Shown here: piece by piece, positions 59,749 through 64,000 of the stretch
Layout: each line of letters starts with the position of its first letter
Position numbering within the stretch: position 1 is the first letter of the stretch
Program-made: the position numbers and the translations under genes
The notes under the pieces: model-generated
Database searches by the model: none
What the model was told of the DNA's origin: nothing
Seen by the model: the letters and a program-made list of their open reading frames with translations, nothing else
Assembly (NCBI GenBank): GCA_036000965.1
Contig: DASYUT010000186.1
Span: 16,840 to 80,839 of the forward strand
DNA length: 64,000 nucleotides
Origin: Actinomycetes bacterium
GTDB taxonomy: Bacteria > Actinomycetota > CALGFH01
Direction: 5' to 3'

Positions 59749-59763
59749 TACGCCCCTAGGGTA
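59749..59763. promoter_or_regulatory. Candidate CsoR-type operator
   Basis: TACGCCCCTAGGGTA is an imperfect palindrome with a C-run/G-run centred on TAG, as in known CsoR operators (TACCCC-N-GGGGTA type). It lies just upstream of the truncated csoR gene. TACTCTACGCC occurs twice around it (about 59729-59753). Confidence 0.5.
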
Positions 59764-59833
59764 TGCAAGCCTGGCGCGCAAGCCGTGTCCACGCTCATGA
59801 GCTTCTCCTCCTCATGTGCGGTTACAGAGGCCC

Positions 59834-60373
59834 TCACCAGACGCCGCCGTTCCGCCAGTCGCAGACCAACGGGGCGGCCAGGTCGAGGTCGCCTGTGGCG
59901 GGGGTCCGCAGCACCATCACGCTGTCGTCGTCATCGGCGGTACGAACAGGGCCGAGCGTGGATGCGACGAAGGTCGGCCCTCGCCAACGCTCCCAGCCGA
60001 GCCGCTCATAGAAGCCTGGGATGGCGGTCCCGTCCGAGAGGGCTCCCAGCTGGTAGTGCTCAAGGATGATCCGGTCGGCGTCCCGGAGCACCAGCGTGGC
60101 AAGGCCTTGCCGGCGGCGGTCACGCCGGCTGGCGACACCTTCCACGTAGCCGGTCTGCAGTGGGCGACCTCCGGCGGCAAGCGTCCGGTCCACCACCGCC
60201 GCATGCGCCACCACCTCGCGCTCCTCGAGCGCAAGCACGTGGAGCCCGCCCAGGGTGTGGTGCCAGTCGTCGGCGGTGAAGCGACCCTCGAACGCCTGGT
60301 CCAGCAGTCGGCGCACGGCCTGCAGTTCCGCCCTGGGAAGGTCCGCTGAGGCAACCCTCTGCAGTTGCACCAT
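59834..60373 (-). CDS. aac(2'): Aminoglycoside 2'-N-acetyltransferase-like GNAT protein
   Basis: 179 residues. Several segments match the AAC(2')-I group of mycobacteria closely: FTADDWHHTLGGLHVLALEE, VAHAAVVDRTLA, LQTGYVEGVASRRDRRRQGL, YQLGALSDGT, GWERWRGPT, DDDDSVMVLRTP and the C-terminal LVCDWRNGGVW. The GNAT acetyl-CoA site is in RRDRRRQGLAT. These enzymes acetylate the 2'-amino group of some aminoglycosides; a native role in cell-wall turnover has also been proposed for the mycobacterial ones. Resistance cannot be inferred from sequence alone. The start is ATG 60373 with no good ribosome-binding site. It stands alone between broken genes. Confidence 0.88.
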   Translation of the reverse strand: MVQLQRVASADLPRAELQAVRRLLDQAFEGRFTADDWHHTLGGLHVLALEEREVVAHAAVVDRTLAAGGRPLQTGYVEGVASRRDRRRQGLATLVLRDADRIILEHYQLGALSDGTAIPGFYERLGWERWRGPTFVASTLGPVRTADDDDSVMVLRTPATGDLDLAAPLVCDWRNGGVW

Positions 60374-60489
60374 GCCCAGAGGATGGCGCGAGGAGCCTGC
60401 GACCGCCAGCGGCGTTCCCCGGGTCGCCCGACCCAGGCGTTGCACCACCCCGGGCGAACCCGGGCGTGCCGAGCCGTGCTTGTCGCCCG

Positions 60490-60633
60490 GCAATGCCGGC
60501 GTCGCGGGCGAGCAGCCCGGCCTGGGTGCGGTTCGCGCAACCGAGCTTGTCGAGCACCCGGGACACATACCCCTGGTCGGCGTCGAAGGTCGTCAGCGCG
60601 ACCACCGCTGGCGGGTCGGCAAGCAGTGTCAAC
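60490..60633 (-). pseudogene. Remnant of a NarL-type response regulator
   Basis: One frame reads ADPPAVVALTTFDAD followed at once by QGYVSRVLDKLGCANRTQ then AGLLARDAGI. The first piece is the middle of a receiver domain (fourth strand, VVxLTTFDAD), the second the end of the LuxR-type HTH. About 100 residues that should lie between them are missing, and the start of the receiver is absent. It is an internal-deletion remnant. The remaining sequence of the 60374-60743 gap has no other gene. Confidence 0.72.
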
Positions 60634-60743
60634 TGCCGCCTGACCCGAGTAGCGCAGCAGCCGTGTCGGGTCGATGGTGTTGACTGTGCCCGGCACGCCC
60701 TGCAGCCGCGCACGTGCCGGGGGTCAATCCGAGAGGAGCAGCC

Positions 60744-61484
60744 ATGAGCATCACATTTCCCGGGGAGTCGGTGGACTACCGGGCGGCGCGCGACCGGCTG
60801 CTCGAGAAGGAGATCGAGCTGCGCCGCGCCACCGAGGCGGTGGCTGCCGCCAGGCGTGAGCTCCCACCTGGCGGGGTCGTCCCCGAGGACTACATCTTCC
60901 AGCGGGAGGGTGCAAACGGCACCCCGACCGACGTGCGGCTGTCCGAGCTGTTTACGCCCGGCAAGGACTCGCTCCTGATCTACACCTTCATGTTCCCGCG
61001 CGACCCCGGCGATGAGCGGCCGGGACCCCAAGCCGGCCACACGGCGCTCCTGCCGCTCGCGGAGGGCCCGTGCCCGTCGTGCACCGCGTTCCTGGATCAG
61101 CTCGACGGCGCGGCCGAGCACGCAAGCCAGCGCGTCAACCTCGCGGTGGTCGCCAAGTCCCCGCTGCCGCGCATCGTCACCTTCGCCAAGGAGCGCGGCT
61201 GGCGGCGGCTGCGGCTGGTGTCCTCGGCCAACACCACCTACAACCGCGACTACCACGGCGAGACCGCCGAGGGATCGCAGCGGCCGATGCTGAACGTGTT
61301 CCACCGCGACGGCGAGACGATCCGCCACGTCTGGGGCGCAGAGCTCTTCTACGCGCCGACCGACCCCGGACAAGACCCCCGCCACGTGGGCACGCTTGAG
61401 CCGCTCTGGAACCTGTTTGACCTCACCCCCGAAGGACGACCAACCGACTGGGATGAGCAGCTGAGCTACCCCGGCAGCCAGTAA
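60744..61484 (+). CDS. DUF899 thioredoxin-fold protein
   Basis: 246 residues. DUF899 family (COG4312): ESVDYRAARDRLLEKEIELRR, YIFQREGANGTP, LSELFTPGKDSLLIYTFMFPRD, CPSCTAFLDQLDG and YNRDYHGETAEGSQRPMLNVF are typical. A CPSC motif at the thioredoxin active-site position suggests redox function; substrates are unknown. The ATG at 60744 has GAGAGGAGCAGCC. A hairpin follows the stop by five bases. Confidence 0.9.
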   Translation: MSITFPGESVDYRAARDRLLEKEIELRRATEAVAAARRELPPGGVVPEDYIFQREGANGTPTDVRLSELFTPGKDSLLIYTFMFPRDPGDERPGPQAGHTALLPLAEGPCPSCTAFLDQLDGAAEHASQRVNLAVVAKSPLPRIVTFAKERGWRRLRLVSSANTTYNRDYHGETAEGSQRPMLNVFHRDGETIRHVWGAELFYAPTDPGQDPRHVGTLEPLWNLFDLTPEGRPTDWDEQLSYPGSQ

Positions 61485-61489
61485 CCGCG

Positions 61490-61526
61490 AAGCCCCGCCA
61501 ACCTGGCGTCTAGCGTCTCGGGGCTT
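61490..61526 (+). terminator. Candidate terminator after the DUF899 gene
   Basis: AAGCCCCG at 61490-61497 pairs with CGGGGCTT at 61519-61526 across 21 bases. Just downstream are two copies of the palindrome GGGCATGCC (about 61535-61557). No T-run is present. Confidence 0.45.
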
Positions 61527-61624
61527 GCGCTCCTGGGCATGCCTACTGGGCATGCCCACATGGCACTTGGTGGTGCGCTTCGTACCGCGCCCCGAGACGG
61601 GCTGCGCCCACCGCAAACGCGGAC

Positions 61625-62230
61625 CTAGCTGGTCTTCCCCGCCGTCGGTTCGGCCGGCTGGTAGGTCGCGATCACCACACCGGTGGTCGTCGTCTTGGTG
61701 TCGACGAGCCGGAGAGCGGCGAATGCACCGCCGTCGGTGAACAGACGGCGCCCCGATCCCAGAACCAGCGGGTGGATCAGGAGCAGGTACTCGTCGACGA
61801 GGTTGCGCCGCATCAGCGACTGGACCAGCGCTCCGCTGCCAAGGACCACGAGATCCTTGCCCGGCTGCTCCTTGAGCCTGGCCACGGCCTCCGCGGCGTC
61901 GCCCTTGAGGAGCGTGGAGTTGCTCCACGAGAGCGGCTCCTCCAGCGTCGTCGACGCAACATACTTCTGGCGGTCGTTCAGCACCGCGGTGAAGGGGTTG
62001 TCGGTCTGGTTGGGCCAGAAGGCAGCGAAGTCCTCGTAGGTCCGTCGCCCGAGCAGCAGGGACCCGCCCTTGGCAATTCCTTCTGCCATCACGCGGCCCA
62101 TGACCGAATCGCCGTAGGGCGGCTCCCAGCCGCCGTGCTCGAAGCCGCCGCGGAGGTCCTCGTCGGGGCGGCCCGGTGCCTGCATCACGCCGTCGAGCGT
62201 CAGGTGCGTGTTCACAACGACTTTGCTCAT
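61625..62230 (-). CDS. DHFR/RibD C-terminal-domain reductase
   Basis: 201 residues of the RibD C-terminal / dihydrofolate-reductase-like family: VVVNTHLTLDGVMQAPGRPDED, LLLGRRTYEDFAAFWP, NDRQKYVASTTL, LVVLGSGALVQSLMRRNLVDEYLLLIHPLVLGSGRRLF (given in part) and TYQPAEP. These proteins bind NADPH; most have unknown substrates. The ATG at 62230 has GGAGGAACTTCAA. It stands convergent with the DUF899 gene, with about 140 bp between. Confidence 0.88.
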   Translation of the reverse strand: MSKVVVNTHLTLDGVMQAPGRPDEDLRGGFEHGGWEPPYGDSVMGRVMAEGIAKGGSLLLGRRTYEDFAAFWPNQTDNPFTAVLNDRQKYVASTTLEEPLSWSNSTLLKGDAAEAVARLKEQPGKDLVVLGSGALVQSLMRRNLVDEYLLLIHPLVLGSGRRLFTDGGAFAALRLVDTKTTTTGVVIATYQPAEPTAGKTS

Positions 62231-62688
62231 TTGAAGTTCCTCCCTTGACGTACCGTCGGCACCGTACCGGCTTCTCACCCTCTATACGAACGGCTTCCAA
62301 CCGGATCGACATGGGACACGGCCGCGCCGACCACCAGCACCGGGGTGTGCTCCTCCGGCTCCACCATCAGCACGCCCCAAGATCAGCGTCTACCCTCATC
62401 TGCGGAGGGAGCTGAGCCTACGAACGAGAGGGGACCGGCACTAGGAGCGTGGTGCCCAATGGGAGCGTGGTGCCCAATGGGCCTCAGCAGCTGGAAGGAC
62501 GAACGCTTTGAGTGAAACTAGCAGCTCAGGTAGCATGTGGATTGTCACCAACAGTGAGATTTCCCAAAAGACACCACGCTCCCAGAGAGGCTTCGCCTCG
62601 GACCGCCCAGACGGGTGACTGAGCTGGTCCTTTCCTGGCTGCGGCCGCATCCTCTGGTCCATAGCCGTCGGTGTGGAGGTGCGCGGTC
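62231..62688. other. Gene-free stretch before the terminal gene, with inverted repeats
   Basis: 458 bp, less GC-rich than average. GGAGCGTGGTGCCCAATG is repeated in tandem at 62444-62461 and 62462-62479. The 12-mer GGGAGCGTGGTG (62461-62472) has its exact inverse complement CACCACGCTCCC at 62572-62583. No supported reading frame. The inverted repeats may be the end of a mobile element that includes the next gene. Confidence 0.6.
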
Positions 62689-63972
62689 ATGGGCGAGCGC
62701 GTGGTGACGGTCAACGATGTGCTGGACGGGCACACTGTGCTGGACATCTCGTGCCTGGACCGGCTCTGCCTGTCCGCGTTCGTCCAGAAGCTGCAGACCC
62801 CTGGCGGGGTCGTGTTCTTCCTGCACGAGCACCGTGGCATGCCGGTCGCGTCGCCGGCGGTGTTCGAGCAGACCGGTGCCCGGTTCCGCGATGGCATGCG
62901 GCGCTTTGCCGAGGACAACCACATCCCGGTGGTGCGGTTCCGGCGCGACGACCGCAAGATCGGTGTGATGCGGCCCCATCTGGGTCGGGCGGCCAGGACC
63001 GGCCGTTCGCAGGTCGCCGCGGTCGGGGTGGCCCAGGAGTTCCAGGTGGTGTGGACCGCCCGCAGGCGCGACACCGACCCGGCCAGGCCTCCGCAGTGCT
63101 CCTTCACCAAGCAGCAGCGGCGGGTCACGGTCTTCTACGTGTACGTGTGGGACGACGACTCCGGCCCCGCGGTCATCAAGGTCTGCTCCTGGTTCCCCTA
63201 CCCGGTCAAGGTATGGGTCAACGGCCATGAATGGGCCAAACGGCAGGCGGCCAAGGCCGGGATCGGGTTCGCCGAGCTGTCCAGCGGCTTCGCCTCGGCC
63301 GACGACCCCGCCGCCCTGCAAACGATCTGCGACCGTCTCGGCCCCGGCACCATCCGGGTGTTCTTCGAACGGTGGGCCTCGCGGCTGCCGCTGCCGCTTT
63401 CCACCGCTGACCGCGACGGCGGGTTCTGGTGGGACCTGACCATGCGCCAGGTCGAAACCTCCCGCACCATCGTGTTCGACGCCCCCCGCCACGCCCGGTC
63501 CTTCTTCGAAGCCCTGGTCGCCGACAACCTCGACCTGGGCCGGCCGGACACCGTCGAACTGGTCTTCGACCGGCGCATCGTCACCGGCCCCAAACGCGCC
63601 ACCCCAGGAGTGTTCAAAACCAAGGTCGTCACCCGTGGCGTGGACGTCACCGTCAACGCCTTCTACCGGCACTCCCGCCTCAAGCAGTACCTCAAAGACG
63701 GCCGGGCGCTGCGCATCGAGACCGTCATCAACTCACCCACCGACCTGCGGGTCAACCGCCGCCTGGTCCACCTCGACGAACTGCAGGGCAAGGCCCGTGC
63801 GATCAACGCCCGGCTGTTGGATGCTGAGCGGGTCGGTCAGGGCTGTGTCCTCGCGAGCCCAGCCTTTGCGCGGGTCGCGCACCCCACCGTCGAGGAGGGC
63901 AGGAGGGCCCCGGCCCTACGGTTCGGCGACCCTCGGGTCATGGCCCTGGCTGTTGCCCGTCGTTCGGCGTGA
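62689..63972 (+). CDS. Conserved protein of a probable mobile-element family
   Basis: 427 residues. I recall closely similar proteins present in several copies in many actinobacterial genomes (segments such as FAEDNHIPVVRF, VIKVCSWFPYPVKVWVNGHEWAKRQ, FYRHSRLKQYLKDGRALRIETVINSP), but I cannot name an established domain. Relatives, as I remember them, extend further at the C-terminus with a helix-turn-helix-like region. This copy stops at 63972, while another frame continues to the window end (GVSGLASLLVS), so a frameshift is possible. The ATG at 62689 has GGAGG about ten bases upstream. A transposase role is a guess from multi-copy occurrence and flanking inverted repeats. Confidence 0.55.
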   Translation: MGERVVTVNDVLDGHTVLDISCLDRLCLSAFVQKLQTPGGVVFFLHEHRGMPVASPAVFEQTGARFRDGMRRFAEDNHIPVVRFRRDDRKIGVMRPHLGRAARTGRSQVAAVGVAQEFQVVWTARRRDTDPARPPQCSFTKQQRRVTVFYVYVWDDDSGPAVIKVCSWFPYPVKVWVNGHEWAKRQAAKAGIGFAELSSGFASADDPAALQTICDRLGPGTIRVFFERWASRLPLPLSTADRDGGFWWDLTMRQVETSRTIVFDAPRHARSFFEALVADNLDLGRPDTVELVFDRRIVTGPKRATPGVFKTKVVTRGVDVTVNAFYRHSRLKQYLKDGRALRIETVINSPTDLRVNRRLVHLDELQGKARAINARLLDAERVGQGCVLASPAFARVAHPTVEEGRRAPALRFGDPRVMALAVARRSA

Positions 63973-64000
63973 GCGGGTTGGCGTCGTTGCTGGTGAGCGG

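Noticed and set aside
60120..62312. Very long minus-strand frame across three genes
   Set aside because: It runs through the DUF899 and reductase genes in the wrong frame; only the short response-regulator remnant within it is meaningful.

Overview
The window reads as chromosome of a high-GC actinobacterium. Supporting signs are an HspR-type repressor in a dnaK operon with a HAIR-like operator on the dnaK promoter, an RbpA-type RNA-polymerase-binding domain, a mycobacterial-type bifunctional dCTP deaminase, an EtfD/HdrD-like membrane Fe-S oxidoreductase, many GTG starts, several probably leaderless genes, and GC-rich third codon positions. I cannot place it below phylum. It is mostly ordinary chromosome with a few accessory or decaying patches.

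Layout. 1-1043: 3' end of an SDR gene and an isolated FlbD-like gene. 1051-7222: a MacAB-type export operon with a repeat-bearing lipoprotein (minus strand), facing a two-component system (plus strand). 7500-11942: an aromatic-acid cluster of SDR, ferritin-like di-iron protein, bicupin gentisate-type dioxygenase and PaaK-like CoA ligase. 12105-22496: purE-purB-purC with a PLP decarboxylase and, further on, purA-purD, interrupted by an orphan histidine kinase, a GrpB-family gene and a secreted protein. 22724-24700: a cupredoxin cluster (three-domain cupredoxin, four-helix membrane protein, one-domain cupredoxin). 25094-28765: mscL with zinc ribbon, a shortened RbpA-like gene, a geranylgeranyl-reductase-family gene, a NERD protein and a small membrane protein. 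28828-32186: gluABCD-type amino-acid importer. 32288-40316: heat-shock block clpB / hspR-dnaJ-grpE-hsp20-dnaK. 40531-44388: DUF192 protein, EtfD-like protein, dcd and tRNA-Gly(CCC). 44389-46292: a short stretch bounded by the tRNA and a partial copy of its 3' end. 46551-51044: surface and envelope proteins. 51210-57220: exonuclease III, CapA-like lipoprotein, a BtrH-like protein coupled to a 40-residue ORF and a second reductase, and a winged-helix protein. 57162-60633: three broken genes (copB, csoR, a NarL-type regulator) around an intact AAC(2')-type acetyltransferase. 60744-63972: DUF899 protein, DHFR/RibD-like reductase and a member of a probable mobile-element family.

The feature that cuts across the window is a large number of short tandem duplications, often with units of about 32-36 bp. 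They lie between genes, run over stop or start codons (SDR, orphan kinase, dnaK, decarboxylase), or expand in frame inside genes (clpB linker and RbpA-like tail, both exactly 33 bp; ABC ATPase leader, 48 bp). The most distinctive is a five-unit array upstream of clpB that contains TACGG...CCGTA half-sites and looks regulatory. I see no CRISPR array, rRNA or complete insertion sequence.
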